A stretch of 64,000 nt of DNA from Geminocystis sp. M7585_C2015_104 (GCA_015295805.1 DVEF01000041.1:1-64000), one strand, 5' to 3'. Positions 46,773-58,111 are shown, counted from the stretch's first letter. Made by a program: numbers and translations. The notes: generated from the sequence alone by a model not told the origin.

Positions 46773-47210
46773 CTAGTCATTCTTATCCCCAACTACCTGT
46801 TTTTTGAAACTCTCAATCTCCGCCCACAACTCCTGACGGGTGGAGGCTTTTAACAGATAACGCCAGACAAACCAAACGCTATATCCCAATCCCACCAATT
46901 CTAAAATGGGGGATAGCAGGGGGATATGCTCAATGGCGTCTAAGACGGCTATAGTGATATATACGGTAATAGCCGCCACAATAATCAAACCAGTAGTAGT
47001 CAGGGGTTTCTGGTAACTGGAGAAGAAATTAGTAACCAATTCGGGCAATTGAGCAACATAGTCAATTACCAACTCTACATACTCCTGCCAATCCCCCTCA
47101 CTTTGGGATTGGGCAGTGACAGGGGTAATCATACCCGGCTTTTCACTACTAATCTTCTCCAGTTTTTCCGTCTGCTCAGATTTTGTTTCCACTTGTGGTT
47201 TAGACTCCAT
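46773..47210 (-). CDS. CAAD-domain membrane protein
   Basis: This 145-residue protein has an acidic, Gln-rich N-terminal half, two membrane segments (about residues 72-91 and 104-122) and a C-terminal amphipathic helix (TRQELWAEIESFKKQVV). This is the CAAD domain, also found fused to some cyanobacterial aminoacyl-tRNA synthetases and in the plant thylakoid-curvature proteins CURT1. It is likely to sit in the thylakoid membrane and bend it or recruit partners. Confidence 0.87.
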   Translation of the reverse strand: MESKPQVETKSEQTEKLEKISSEKPGMITPVTAQSQSEGDWQEYVELVIDYVAQLPELVTNFFSSYQKPLTTTGLIIVAAITVYITIAVLDAIEHIPLLSPILELVGLGYSVWFVWRYLLKASTRQELWAEIESFKKQVVGDKND

Positions 47211-47396
47211 ATAAACTCTCTCCTTGTGCCAACATGTCCACTAGGGACTATTGCCCATATTATCAAAGAGTTCCCTTTTTAATTTTCGATGTTTTTTTGT
47301 GGCTTTGTCTATACCCTACGAAAATAACAGAGATACTCTTATCTGTATATAATGGTTTCCCGGTAGTAGTTGCCGATTTGGCTAGTTTTCCCATTC

Positions 47397-47957
47397 ATGA
47401 GCAAATCTCAGGCAGTTTCTCCCCTAAAATCCCTAAGAAGCATCATTGGTGAGAATCTCCCCGTAATAGTTATAGGCCTGTTAGTGGCCCTGTTCATTAG
47501 AATATTTATAGCAGAACCTCGTTTTATCCCCTCAGAGTCCATGTTACCAACCCTGGCAGTGGGAGATCGTCTAGTAGTGGAAAAGGTGTCCTATCATTTT
47601 ACTAAACCCAAAGCCGGGGAAATTGTAGTCTTCACTCCCCCACCACAACTACAACAACTGGGGTATAAAAGGAATCAAGTCTTAATCAAGAGGATTATAG
47701 CCCAAGAAGGAGACACAGTAGCAGTCAAAGACGGCAAAGTGTATGTTAATGGCAAGCCCCTCCAAGAGGATTATATCTTAGAACCACCCCAATATGAATT
47801 CGAGCCAGTAACAGTGCCCCCTGGCTGTGTGTTTGTCATGGGAGATAACCGCAACAACAGCAATGACTCCCATGTTTGGGGCTTTTTACCAGAAGAAAAC
47901 ATAATCGGGAAAGCCGTTTTTACCTTTTGGCCCCCCGAACACATTAAAGTTATTTAG
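47397..47957 (+). CDS. lepB: Signal peptidase I
   Basis: This 186-residue membrane protease removes signal peptides. The start is ATG 47397 (MSKSQAVSPLKSLRS); the frame extends to TTG 47370 but homologues start near the later Met. One membrane segment (residues 20-38) leads to the catalytic Ser S48 (FIPSESMLPTL), and the catalytic Lys is K98 (NQVLIKRIIAQEGD). FVMGDNRNNSNDSHVWG is the conserved box E. It converges on pgk with 25 bases between. Confidence 0.92.
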   Translation: MSKSQAVSPLKSLRSIIGENLPVIVIGLLVALFIRIFIAEPRFIPSESMLPTLAVGDRLVVEKVSYHFTKPKAGEIVVFTPPPQLQQLGYKRNQVLIKRIIAQEGDTVAVKDGKVYVNGKPLQEDYILEPPQYEFEPVTVPPGCVFVMGDNRNNSNDSHVWGFLPEENIIGKAVFTFWPPEHIKVI

Positions 47958-47982
47958 TAATACCGATTTTAAATACTAGAAA

Positions 47983-49185
47983 TTAGGCGTCATCAAGGGC
48001 GGCAATGCCAGGCAAAACCTTCCCTTCTAACAATTCTAAACTAGCACCACCACCAGTAGAAATGTGACTCATCTTGTCGGCTACCCCCACTTTTTCCACT
48101 GCCGCCACCGAGTCGCCGCCACCAATAATAGTAGTGGCACCTTTTTCCGTCAATTCGGCTAGAGTGCGGGCAATGGCTTCTGTGCCTTTGGCAAACTGAT
48201 CAAATTCAAACACCCCCATCGGGCCATTCCAAACCACCGTCTGACAGCCTTGTAGGGCCTCCTGGAATAATTTTACAGACTCTGGCCCTATGTCCAACCC
48301 CATCCACCCATCGGGTATGCTATTGACGTCCACTACCTGGGAATTTGCATCTGGGGCGAATTTATCTGCCACCACCACGTCTGTAGGCAGCAGCAACTCC
48401 ACCCCTTTCTCCTTGGCCTTAGCCTCCAGAGAGCGTGCCAGGTCCAGTTTATCATCTTCTACTAGAGAATTGCCCACATTTAACCCACGGGCTTTAAAAA
48501 ATGTAAAAATCATCCCCCCACCAAGGAGGAGTTTATCGCATTTTTCCAACAAAGCCTCAATAACACCGATTTTACTTGAAACCTTTGAGCCACCTATAAT
48601 AGCTACTAGTGGACGTCTGGGTGATTCAATGGCACTTTGTAGGAATTTTAACTCCTTCTCAATCAGGTAACCGGCTACACAGGGAGAGAGATAATGGGTT
48701 ACCCCCTCAGTGGAAGCATGGGCGCGGTGGGCGGTGCCAAAAGCGTCATTTACATACAAATCAGCATTACTGGCCAGTTTTTTAGCAAATTCTGGGTCAT
48801 TTTCTTCCTCTTCCTTGTGGAAACGGAGATTTTCTAACAATAACACATCCCCATTTGCCATAGCATTAACTGCCTGGGTAACCTCATCCCCAATACAGTC
48901 ATTACACTTAATTACCTTTTTGCCCAACAATTCCGAAAGACGCTCAGCGACAGGAGTGAGACGAAGTTCCTCCTTAACTTGGCCATTGGGGCGCCCCATG
49001 TGACTACATAATATCACCTTTGCCCCCTTAGAAATTAAATCATTGATAGTGGGCAAGGCAGCACGGATGCGGGTGTCATCAGTAATTTTACCGTTTTCCA
49101 TGGGCACGTTGAAATCCACCCGCACTAATACCCTTTTCCCTTCCAAATCGGCTTTAGTTAGATTTGCAACAGTTTTTTTAGCCAT
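47983..49185 (-). CDS. pgk: Phosphoglycerate kinase
   Basis: This 400-residue enzyme serves glycolysis and the Calvin cycle. The N-terminal [18 protein letters not shown], the substrate Arg region CSHMGRP, the hinge [13 protein letters not shown] and the nucleotide-binding [17 protein letters not shown] and [15 protein letters not shown] are all present. The length is normal. It is divergent from a universal stress protein gene. Confidence 0.96.
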   Translation of the reverse strand: MAKKTVANLTKADLEGKRVLVRVDFNVPMENGKITDDTRIRAALPTINDLISKGAKVILCSHMGRPNGQVKEELRLTPVAERLSELLGKKVIKCNDCIGDEVTQAVNAMANGDVLLLENLRFHKEEEENDPEFAKKLASNADLYVNDAFGTAHRAHASTEGVTHYLSPCVAGYLIEKELKFLQSAIESPRRPLVAIIGGSKVSSKIGVIEALLEKCDKLLLGGGMIFTFFKARGLNVGNSLVEDDKLDLARSLEAKAKEKGVELLLPTDVVVADKFAPDANSQVVDVNSIPDGWMGLDIGPESVKLFQEALQGCQTVVWNGPMGVFEFDQFAKGTEAIARTLAELTEKGATTIIGGGDSVAAVEKVGVADKMSHISTGGGASLELLEGKVLPGIAALDDA

Positions 49186-49287
49186 AGTGATATTTTCGGA
49201 TACTTATCAGAAAATAAAAAATAGAAAGAGCAAAACTAATTACCCTTTGCCGATTTTACCCGACTCTTGTCACGGGAGGTAAGTATT

Positions 49288-49683
49288 ATGTTTAAAAAGA
49301 TCCTATTCCCTATCAATCAAAGTCGAGAATCCAGAGAAGCAGTATCCCTGGTGGCTAACGTAGTTAAAACATACAACAGTGAGCTATATATCCTCTCCGT
49401 GGTAGAAACCAACAATGGAAATTCGGTAATGAGTGATGCAGAGGCAGTAAGAAAACTACTAGAAAACGCCCGACAAGTATTTGCCTCTCAGGGAATCTCG
49501 GCTGAGACTATTGAAAGGGAAGGCTTACCTCCGTTTGTGATTTGCGATGTTGCCGAGGAAATTGAAGCTAACCTCATTATTATGGGTTGTCGCGGCTTAG
49601 GCTTAACTCAAGAAGGCGCCGAGGAAAGTGTTACCAATCGGGTTATTAACCTATCTCCTTGTCCTGTTTTGGTAGTCCCATAG
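49288..49683 (+). CDS. Universal stress protein, UspA family
   Basis: This protein of about 131 residues starts at ATG 49288 after GGGAGGTAAGTATT. The UspA fold is seen in KILFPINQSRESREAVSLV, VICDVAEEIEANLIIMGCRG and a C-terminal ATP-loop-like GLTQEGAEESVTNRVINL. Several conserved Gly positions fit an ATP-binding member. A lipid kinase gene follows 83 bases later. Confidence 0.87.
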   Translation: MFKKILFPINQSRESREAVSLVANVVKTYNSELYILSVVETNNGNSVMSDAEAVRKLLENARQVFASQGISAETIEREGLPPFVICDVAEEIEANLIIMGCRGLGLTQEGAEESVTNRVINLSPCPVLVVP

Positions 49684-49766
49684 TAATATAATATGCTCTT
49701 TCTCGGTTGCCCCCACCTAGGGGCATTTTGATTATCATGGACTATTATTGTCCCATTTAGACCCTT

Positions 49767-50636
49767 ATGACTAAAAAGGCATTACTGCTTATCAACCGTT
49801 ATTCCCGCAAGGGGGAAAAATTCCTGCCTCAGGCAGTGGAATACTTCTACTCCCATGACTTCGAGTTGATTGTTAAACCCCTAAAACACCCCCGGGAACT
49901 GGGTTCGGTAGTGCGCGAGTACCACAAACAAGTAGACTGTGTTATAGTAGGTGGTGGAGATGGTACTCTGAATGGAGTAGTGGATAGTCTAGTAGAAACC
50001 AAACTGCCCTTAGGTATTCTACCACTTGGAACTGCCAACGATTTAGCCCGCACTCTCAATATTCCCTTTGGTATCAAGGAAGCCTGTGAAGTCATTGCCA
50101 GGGGAAATCTCAAAACCATCGATTTAGGGTGGGTAAACGGCAAACACTTCTTCAATGTAGCTAGTATTGGTTTGAGTGTGGAAATCACTAAGCAACTGTC
50201 TCGGGGTTTAAAACGGCGTTGGGGGGTTTTTGCCTATGCCATTACTGCCATACAGGTGATTGGCAAGGCTCGTCGTTTCCCTGCTACCATCGTTGTAGAT
50301 GGTAAAATCCTCTCCGTCAAGACTATTCAAATAGCTGTAGGCAATGGTAGATATTATGGGGGGGGGATGCCTATCGCCCATGATGCCGCCATTGACGACC
50401 AGCGTTTGGACCTATATAGTATCGAATTAGAACGTTGGTGGCAAATCTTTCCCCTTATCTGGCACTTACCCCGAGGTCAGCAACACTTGTTAAAATGGGT
50501 GAGGACTGTAGAGGGTAGGGAAATCGAAATCCACACCAATAAAGCCTATAAAGTCAACACTGACGGTGAAATCACCACCATCACCCCTGCCAAGTTTAGA
50601 GTCATTCCCAACGCCCTTCAGGTTTTCGTGCCATAA
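49767..50636 (+). CDS. Diacylglycerol/lipid kinase, YegS/BmrU type
   Basis: This 289-residue protein has the catalytic GGGDGTLNGV motif and the adenine-loop region LPLGTANDLARTLNI of the DAGK_cat domain. The C-terminal beta domain includes VGNGRYYGGGMPIAHDA. It probably phosphorylates a membrane lipid. Its end overlaps the end of the convergent glycosyltransferase gene by 19 bases. Confidence 0.9.
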   Translation: MTKKALLLINRYSRKGEKFLPQAVEYFYSHDFELIVKPLKHPRELGSVVREYHKQVDCVIVGGGDGTLNGVVDSLVETKLPLGILPLGTANDLARTLNIPFGIKEACEVIARGNLKTIDLGWVNGKHFFNVASIGLSVEITKQLSRGLKRRWGVFAYAITAIQVIGKARRFPATIVVDGKILSVKTIQIAVGNGRYYGGGMPIAHDAAIDDQRLDLYSIELERWWQIFPLIWHLPRGQQHLLKWVRTVEGREIEIHTNKAYKVNTDGEITTITPAKFRVIPNALQVFVP

Positions 50637-51817
50637 ATTGGCTCAAGATAGCCATGTTTTTTCACTCTAAATCTTCGCCCCCTCCACACAATTTCCTTCT
50701 TAAACAGCGCCAATACCCAGGTATAAAAATTCAAGAAATCGCCCACTATCACTAGCCCCATGTATCCTGACAATTCCCGGGTTTTCAGATAGATAATTCC
50801 CACCAGATAGGCCAGGGTTATCCTCAACAAGATTGTAAAAATCATCAGGCAAACACTGAAAATATGCCAGTTAGAAATCAAGACAAAAATAATACTAGTA
50901 ACTGCCCCCTGGGTGAAAATCATGCCCAGGTAGCTGAGCAATCCTTGGGAGAGAATGCATTTTTGCCAGCGAATTTGTCTGTCGATGTAATCCCTAAAAT
51001 TTTCCTTACCCTGGTGATGTCTTACAAAATAATTAACCAATTCCACGCGATAGCCGAGTTTATGGGGAAGAAAACCTAAAAGAAAATCATCAGCCAAATT
51101 ATTAGCAATAGCCTTAAAACATCCAATAGCTTCCAACACTTCTCTTCTGATTAAGATTGTAGAACCGAAAGCGAAATTAACATCCCTTGTTTGCACCGCC
51201 GTTAGAACTTTCGGAATAAAATCCCCAATAACATTCAAAGACTCTATTATTCCTAGCCAATTGGCGGCAACTGGTTGATACAAACAGGTAACTACTCCCA
51301 CTTTTTCATCCTTAAAGGGTTGCACAATAGTCTTCAAATAGTCAGGCTTTACCTCTATATCACTATCCGCTATTAAAATAAAATCATAATCACAAAAGGC
51401 TAAACCATTGTCCATATTACTAACTTTGTAGTTGTGGCCAATTGTCCTATCACTTACCACTAGACGTAAATCCTTGTCCGGAAATTTAGCCCTCAACTCT
51501 TCCAGGAGGTTAATAACAGCGTCTGTTGCTTCTTGAACACAAAAAATAAGCTGGTATTGGGGGTATTCCTGTTGAATAAAAGAGATAAGATTTGCCTCCA
51601 AATTTTCTTCCAAGCCGCACAGGGGCTTTATAATAGAGACAGGGGGCAAGAAATCTTCATCAATGTATATAAACTTTTGAAAGAATAAATAGGAGAAATA
51701 AAGAGAAAAAACATAGTAAAAAATAGAAGCAAAAACCAAAAAAAGGAAGAACAGTTGAAAAAGAAAAAGCCAAAAAGAAGGGGAAAGGGGATGACAAGAG
51801 AAATGGAAACAAGACAT
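50618..51817 (-). CDS. hpnI: HpnI-like glycosyltransferase (GT21/ceramide-glucosyltransferase type)
   Basis: This protein of about 399 residues has an N-terminal membrane segment (LFQLFFLFLVFASIFYYVF), a family-2 GT core with D-x-D-like ADSDIEVKPDY and the acceptor motif DIDRQIRWQK (Q/RxxRW), and about three C-terminal membrane segments. HpnI adds N-acetylglucosamine to bacteriohopanetetrol in hopanoid side-chain synthesis. The ceramide-glucosyltransferase family is close, so a lipid-glycosyl role with a different acceptor is possible. hpnH, 40 kb away, supports the hopanoid role. The start could be TTG 51835 or ATG 51817. Confidence 0.75.
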   Translation of the reverse strand: MSCFHFSCHPLSPSFWLFLFQLFFLFLVFASIFYYVFSLYFSYLFFQKFIYIDEDFLPPVSIIKPLCGLEENLEANLISFIQQEYPQYQLIFCVQEATDAVINLLEELRAKFPDKDLRLVVSDRTIGHNYKVSNMDNGLAFCDYDFILIADSDIEVKPDYLKTIVQPFKDEKVGVVTCLYQPVAANWLGIIESLNVIGDFIPKVLTAVQTRDVNFAFGSTILIRREVLEAIGCFKAIANNLADDFLLGFLPHKLGYRVELVNYFVRHHQGKENFRDYIDRQIRWQKCILSQGLLSYLGMIFTQGAVTSIIFVLISNWHIFSVCLMIFTILLRITLAYLVGIIYLKTRELSGYMGLVIVGDFLNFYTWVLALFKKEIVWRGRRFRVKKHGYLEPIYGTKT

Positions 51818-51877
51818 AATTGTCAAAAGTACCAAAACAAAATATCATACCACTGGTAATAGTATTTCAGCGCTAAG

Positions 51878-53230
<1,353 letters not shown>

Positions 53231-53278
53231 GGGGGAGGGGAAAGAAGAAAAAAGAACAAAATTGCCAGTCCCCCCTCC

Positions 53279-53700
53279 CTACAGTGAGCCAGGATTATCT
53301 TTTTTTGTCCAATTGGCCAGAGTAAAAAGTATTATATACACAAGTATTATGTAAATAGTAGCAACCAAAGGCACTAACATGTTCCCCCCCGTCTGATACA
53401 AAAAACACCCAGTCTTCAGGTCAAAACCTCCCCACACCCATGCGGTCCGACCCGCCGTCAGTCTGATGTGCTAGTAATCCAAGGCCACCCCTCGAGGGCG
53501 GCATTGTGCCAAAAGGACCACCCCCCGGCACTGGTCTTCTGCCACCAACGGCAAGGACAAAAACAGCACCCCCGGTAGCCCCGACCTAGCTCCCTGGTTG
53601 AGGCCTAAAGGAAAACACTTAGATAATAACCAGCACCCTGCCAGTCCAGAGTGAGGGGCAGTCTCCAGGTGTAGACCTTACCCCCAATTAATACCATAAC
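53279..53700 (-). pseudogene. Probable remnant of a small membrane-protein gene
   Basis: An intact frame of 33 codons (ATG 53380 to stop 53279) reads MLVPLVATIYIILVYIILF and ends NWTKKDNPGSL, with GGGGGG just before its ATG. The same frame continues upstream without a stop to about 53458 (HIRLTAGRTAWVWGGFDLK), then breaks at a stop. A further piece (ATG near 53693, MVLIGGKVYTWRLPLTLDW) sits in another frame. Either this is a decayed gene of about 130 residues, or only the short ORF is real. I do not recognise the family. Confidence 0.3.
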
Positions 53701-53824
53701 ACACTTAGGAGCCAACCTGGCAACGGTTGTCAACAAAAAATCTGGCCACAAGACAAACCATAGCTTAAAATAACAATAAGATATGTAAACTTTCGTAAAC
53801 TATCATTAGGGATTAGACCCGTCA

Positions 53825-54796
53825 ATGACGACAACAACCTCAATATTCGCCCCCGTGGAAAAGGACTTGTCAATCCTAGTGGCCAATCTCACCAGTCTGA
53901 TTCAGGCTCAACATCCAATTTTGGGGGCGGCGGCGGAGCATTTGTTTAGTGCTGGTGGTAAGAGAATCCGCCCGGCCATTGTATTACTATTGTCCAAAGC
54001 GACACTAAAAGGAGAAGAATTAACTCCCCGTCACCGTCGTTTGGCAGAAATCACTGAAATGATCCACACTGCTAGTCTCGTCCACGATGATGTAGTAGAT
54101 GAAGCACAAATACGTCGTCAGGTGGCCACCGTCAACAGTCTCTTTGGCAACAAGGTAGCAGTTTTGGCAGGGGATTTCCTTTTTGCCCAGTCATCATGGT
54201 ATTTAGCCAATTTAGATAACCTGGAGGTAGTAAAACTTTTATCGGAGGTGATTAGAGACTTTGCCGAAGGGGAAATACAACAGGGATTGAGTTGCTTCGA
54301 CACCAGCATAACTCTGGAAAGGTATCTTCAGAAAAGTTACTATAAAACCGCCTCTCTCATTGCCAACAGTGGTAAAGCCGCTGCAATCCTCAGCAACGTG
54401 GAAGAAGAAATAGCCAACCAGGTGTACAACTACGGGAAAAATCTGGGATTGGCCTTTCAGATTGTAGATGACATTCTAGACTTCACCTCCCCCACGGAAG
54501 TATTAGGGAAACCCGCCGGCAGTGACTTGGCTAGTGGCAATCTCACAGCGCCAGTTTTATTCGCTATGGAGGAAAAACCCCAGCTAAAAGTCCTCATTGA
54601 AAGGGAATTCGGCCAAGAGGGAGACTTGGAAAAGGCCCTCCAGTTAGTCCATGAAAGTAATGGCATCGAAAAAGCCAGACAGTTGGCCCACCATTACAGT
54701 CAATTGGCAGCAGAAAATCTTAAATGTCTTCCCCCCTCCCCCGCAAGAGACTCCCTCCACGAGTTGACCCACTACGTAGTCAGCCGCGTAAAATAG
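53825..54796 (+). CDS. sds: Solanesyl diphosphate synthase
   Basis: This 323-residue trans-prenyltransferase makes the long side chain of plastoquinone. The first aspartate motif is D88-D89-V-V-D92 in LVHDDVVDEAQ, and the second is DDILD at 215-219. The sequence before the first motif (SAGGKRIRPAIVLLLSKAT) and the length fit the Sds branch rather than the shorter geranylgeranyl synthases. It converges on the antiporter gene with 11 bases between. Confidence 0.9.
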   Translation: MTTTTSIFAPVEKDLSILVANLTSLIQAQHPILGAAAEHLFSAGGKRIRPAIVLLLSKATLKGEELTPRHRRLAEITEMIHTASLVHDDVVDEAQIRRQVATVNSLFGNKVAVLAGDFLFAQSSWYLANLDNLEVVKLLSEVIRDFAEGEIQQGLSCFDTSITLERYLQKSYYKTASLIANSGKAAAILSNVEEEIANQVYNYGKNLGLAFQIVDDILDFTSPTEVLGKPAGSDLASGNLTAPVLFAMEEKPQLKVLIEREFGQEGDLEKALQLVHESNGIEKARQLAHHYSQLAAENLKCLPPSPARDSLHELTHYVVSRVK

Positions 54797-54807
54797 TCCT
54801 ATTGCGC

Positions 54808-56862
54808 CTACCCAAAAATTATCACAGAACTGTCTAGTTTTCCTATCACCTCAGTGGTAACATCGCTCACTGCTAGTCCCCCTGCTGTACGATATTGTGT
54901 ATACTCAAGCAATACAAGCTCCACCTCCTCCTCAACAGCCGTGCGAATGATGGTATCCGCCGGCGATGCAGTGGCTTTTATTTTTATCTGTGCCTCCCCG
55001 TGATAGCCAAAACCTCCTAAAGTCGTCCTCAGCACATTTTCCAGTGCCTCTGTGTGACCTTTACCCCCTTCCTGAATATACAGTACTGTAACTGTGCCGC
55101 CGTTGTTTTGCGCAAGCAGACTACCTAAGGCAATCATTTTCAGTGTCTTTTGTTCCAGGTTTTCTACGGGCACCAGAATTTTCTTAAGACTGCTAGGAGA
55201 ATTCAATAATTTTACCACCGCCACTGGACAGTGAGAAGACCATAACACCTTATCCACGATATTGCCAAAAATCCTAGCCTGGACACTGGTTGAGCTGGGG
55301 CTCCATCCAAGGATAATCAAATCCCCCTCTTTTTCCCTCGCTACACGACAAATGGCCTCAGCAAAGTCATCATCAATACGAATAACTGGTTCCATCACCA
55401 CCCCGTATTCTTTACCATACTTCAAAGCCCTTTTGATTAAACGTTCACTTTCCTGTAATTCGTCCTGTAGCATAGGGTCATCCAGATGAGCCCTTGCCCT
55501 CACCACTGACAGGGCAATCACCTTTCCCCTTTGAAAAGAAGACAAAATGGCGGCTAGTTCCATCAGCCCTCTTTGATTTTTCGGACTGGATAATGGGAGT
55601 ACAATGGTTCCAAGCTTCAAAGGGAAAACACCCTCATCCTCAAAGGCCGCCCCCGACTCCCTTCTTTCAGCCAGCCGTGAATCTATCTCTGGCTGGAGCA
55701 ATTTAGGAGCAAACCTACTGGTTAAGATTGGCCCCCCTACGGAGGTTACCAACATCATCACGATTACAGAATTGAATACGGCCTTAGGCAGAATTCCCGC
55801 CTCAATCCCCACCACCGTAGCTGCCAAAGTTGCCGCCACCTGCGGTAGAGAAAGTGACCACATGGTCAAACACTGATCCCAGCTGTAGTTGAATACCAAT
55901 TTGGGGATCCAACTGGCAATAAACTTGCTAAGAATTAGTGTGCTGACAATCCCTATAGTAAGCAGAGAGTTTTCGCCGAAAATAGTCAAAAATTCCGATA
56001 CCTTCAGCAGTAAGCCTATATAAACGAAGAAACAGGGGATAAACAGGGTGCTACCCACAAATTCTATTTTCTCCTTGACCACACCCTGGCCTACTACCCT
56101 ATTTACCGCCAACCCCGCTAAAAATGCCCCCACAATCTGGTCAACATGAATTAGTTGCGCGCCAACGGAAGCCAAGAAAACAGCTAACAACACGAAGAGA
56201 AACTGATTGCTTTCTTCCTCCCCCGTGCGACGGAAATACTCCCTGCCAGCGTAGGCAAACCCAAACAAGACTATCACACAGTAAATAGCTAAATTGAATA
56301 ACAAACCAATCAAGGTCGCCAAGGTGAATTGGCCACTTCCTACCGCCACACAAATGGCTAACACTACTAAGGCTCCAATGTCAGTAAAAATAGTAGCCCC
56401 AATGGTAGCTATTACCGCCTCATTATTGACTACCCCCAAACGGGTGACAATGGGATAAGCCAAAAGGGTATGAGAAGCTAGAAGTGAGCCCAACAATATC
56501 GAGGCATTCCACCCCATCTGGAAGGCTAGGCCCAATAATGTGCCCATTGACAAGGGGACAATGAAAGTGGTAAAACCGAAGAGGAGTGACTTGTTCCTGG
56601 CTTTGCGGAAGTCCTCCACGTCGATTTCTAAACCCGCCACAAACATCAAATAGATTTTCCCTATATCGGCCAGCAGCTTCACCGCCTCACTATTTTTGTC
56701 CAGCAATCCCAATCCATCTTCTCCAAAAATCACCCCGGCAAACAATAATCCCACTAAACCCGGCAGTCTGATTTTCTCAAAAATGGGGGGAAATACCAGA
56801 ATCAGTAATAGCAGGATAGTAAAACTGGCTAGAGGCGCCTTCAACACAGTGGCAAATAACAT
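54808..56862 (-). CDS. CPA2 cation/proton antiporter with C-terminal Usp domains
   Basis: This 684-residue protein has about 12 membrane segments in its first 395 residues. Key parts are AGLEIDVEDFRKARNKSLL, HVDQIVGAFLAGLAVNRVV and FVGSTLFIPCFFVYIGLLL, typical of KefB/NhaS-type CPA2 antiporters. The last 270 residues form two UspA-like domains (starting LKLGTIVLPLSSPKNQRGL and LKKILVPVENLEQKTLKMI). The Usp part probably senses ATP or a related nucleotide. Whether it moves sodium or potassium cannot be told. Confidence 0.9.
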   Translation of the reverse strand: MLFATVLKAPLASFTILLLLILVFPPIFEKIRLPGLVGLLFAGVIFGEDGLGLLDKNSEAVKLLADIGKIYLMFVAGLEIDVEDFRKARNKSLLFGFTTFIVPLSMGTLLGLAFQMGWNASILLGSLLASHTLLAYPIVTRLGVVNNEAVIATIGATIFTDIGALVVLAICVAVGSGQFTLATLIGLLFNLAIYCVIVLFGFAYAGREYFRRTGEEESNQFLFVLLAVFLASVGAQLIHVDQIVGAFLAGLAVNRVVGQGVVKEKIEFVGSTLFIPCFFVYIGLLLKVSEFLTIFGENSLLTIGIVSTLILSKFIASWIPKLVFNYSWDQCLTMWSLSLPQVAATLAATVVGIEAGILPKAVFNSVIVMMLVTSVGGPILTSRFAPKLLQPEIDSRLAERRESGAAFEDEGVFPLKLGTIVLPLSSPKNQRGLMELAAILSSFQRGKVIALSVVRARAHLDDPMLQDELQESERLIKRALKYGKEYGVVMEPVIRIDDDFAEAICRVAREKEGDLIILGWSPSSTSVQARIFGNIVDKVLWSSHCPVAVVKLLNSPSSLKKILVPVENLEQKTLKMIALGSLLAQNNGGTVTVLYIQEGGKGHTEALENVLRTTLGGFGYHGEAQIKIKATASPADTIIRTAVEEEVELVLLEYTQYRTAGGLAVSDVTTEVIGKLDSSVIIFG

Positions 56863-56952
56863 AGTCTTGTCACAAAAAAATAGCCTGAAAAGGGCACAGG
56901 TCCATTATGTATTATGTAATAAGAAAACAAGTCTTTTTAACTTCTTGGCTTT

Positions 56953-57996
56953 ATGCCTGATTTTCTCAGCGAATCCGATTTACAATCTATATACGAAAAG
57001 ATACAAGACCTCCAGCAGAGACTTAGTCAATTAGAACAAAGGAATCAAACAGTAATTATATCGGGGGGAAAGCCCAATATACAACCCCAACCCCTGAGGA
57101 TTACCCAAGAAGAATTGGTTAACATTTACAATTATGCCCCACAAATCCTCCTTGCCTATGTTACCCCTGTTGCCGTCACTGCCCACACCTATACACAACA
57201 AGACCCCCACCAGGTTACCCTAGAGTATAGTCCTAGTGGCCATTATTGGGTTGTTTTAACGGAAACGGAGGCAGGCAAATCCTACTGGCTTTTACCCCAT
57301 GGTGGCAGGAGAATTGATTTCAACCGTCTTAGAAGTCGCATAGAATTGTTGTTTGACCTTCAGGGAGACAGCCATTATCTTAACACCAACTTCAACCTTG
57401 AGAAACCCGCTCAACTCCGTATTTTACCAGGTGGTACCTCTTGGCAACTAGTAGAAAAAGGATATATCATCTCCGGTAAAGTTTCCCCCGCCCAAAAAAT
57501 ACTATCGGAAATAGAAAATTTGCGAGATTCCCAAGGGAAAATCCCCGATTCTTTCAATTCTCTCTTAGAAAATATACAAAATATAAGTAAATACAACAGC
57601 GAAGATAAAAATATTAATGCCGAAATAAAAAAAATAAAGGAAAGTTTAACCCAAGTAATCGACCGGGTAATAGAATATAAATCTTATTTTACGGAAAAAC
57701 TTAACAAAACTAATGAGGAGCTGGAGCAAAAGCTCAGAGAATATAGGGAAACTGCAGAAAAAAATACCCAGCTATTGGCCAGTTCCAAAGAGCTAAGCCT
57801 GACAAGGCTTACTCAACAATGTCAACATATAGAGAATAAAATTGTGCAAATGGATATGCAGCTCGCCGCTAAACTTCAACAACAAGATAAAACCATCCGG
57901 TATCTCAAAACGGGTGTTATTTGTCTGTTTCTGTTGGAGGGGTTTCTTCTGGCAATTGTATCCGTGACGTTACTGGCAATATTTTTCGACAGTTGA
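56953..57996 (+). CDS. Coiled-coil, tail-anchored protein of unknown function
   Basis: This 347-residue protein has a short coiled coil at the N-terminus (residues 8-30), a globular domain (about 50-180; WVVLTETEAGKSYWLLPHGG), a long predicted coiled coil (about 185-310, rich in Glu, Lys and Gln) and a single membrane segment near the C-terminus (VICLFLLEGFLLAIVSVTLL). I do not recognise the family. The layout suggests a cytoplasmic head held by a C-terminal anchor. It stands alone between the divergent antiporter gene and acsF. Confidence 0.6.
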   Translation: MPDFLSESDLQSIYEKIQDLQQRLSQLEQRNQTVIISGGKPNIQPQPLRITQEELVNIYNYAPQILLAYVTPVAVTAHTYTQQDPHQVTLEYSPSGHYWVVLTETEAGKSYWLLPHGGRRIDFNRLRSRIELLFDLQGDSHYLNTNFNLEKPAQLRILPGGTSWQLVEKGYIISGKVSPAQKILSEIENLRDSQGKIPDSFNSLLENIQNISKYNSEDKNINAEIKKIKESLTQVIDRVIEYKSYFTEKLNKTNEELEQKLREYRETAEKNTQLLASSKELSLTRLTQQCQHIENKIVQMDMQLAAKLQQQDKTIRYLKTGVICLFLLEGFLLAIVSVTLLAIFFDS

Positions 57997-58001
57997 GGGG
58001 G

Positions 58002-58078
58002 CTCAGTTTACAAGTCTTAACAAAATTAGTCGAAAAGAGGCGGAGGATTTTGTTAAACTGAGATCTAATTGAAATTAG
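58002..58078 (+). promoter_or_regulatory. Inverted repeats in the acsF promoter region
   Basis: CTCAGTTTA at 58002-58010 and TAAACTGAG at 58054-58062 are perfect complements, 43 bases apart. A second short palindrome, CTAATT-GA-AATTAG, lies at 58065-58078. They fill the 115 bases between the preceding gene and acsF and could be binding sites or part of an RNA leader. Confidence 0.45.
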
Positions 58079-58111
58079 GGTAAAAAAAACTTAAACCACA
58101 GGCAGGAGAAA

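Noticed and set aside
53490-53505. CCCTCGAGGG ten-base palindrome
   Set aside because: It is a single copy with no pairing partner or gene context, and such palindromes are expected by chance in this GC-richer patch.
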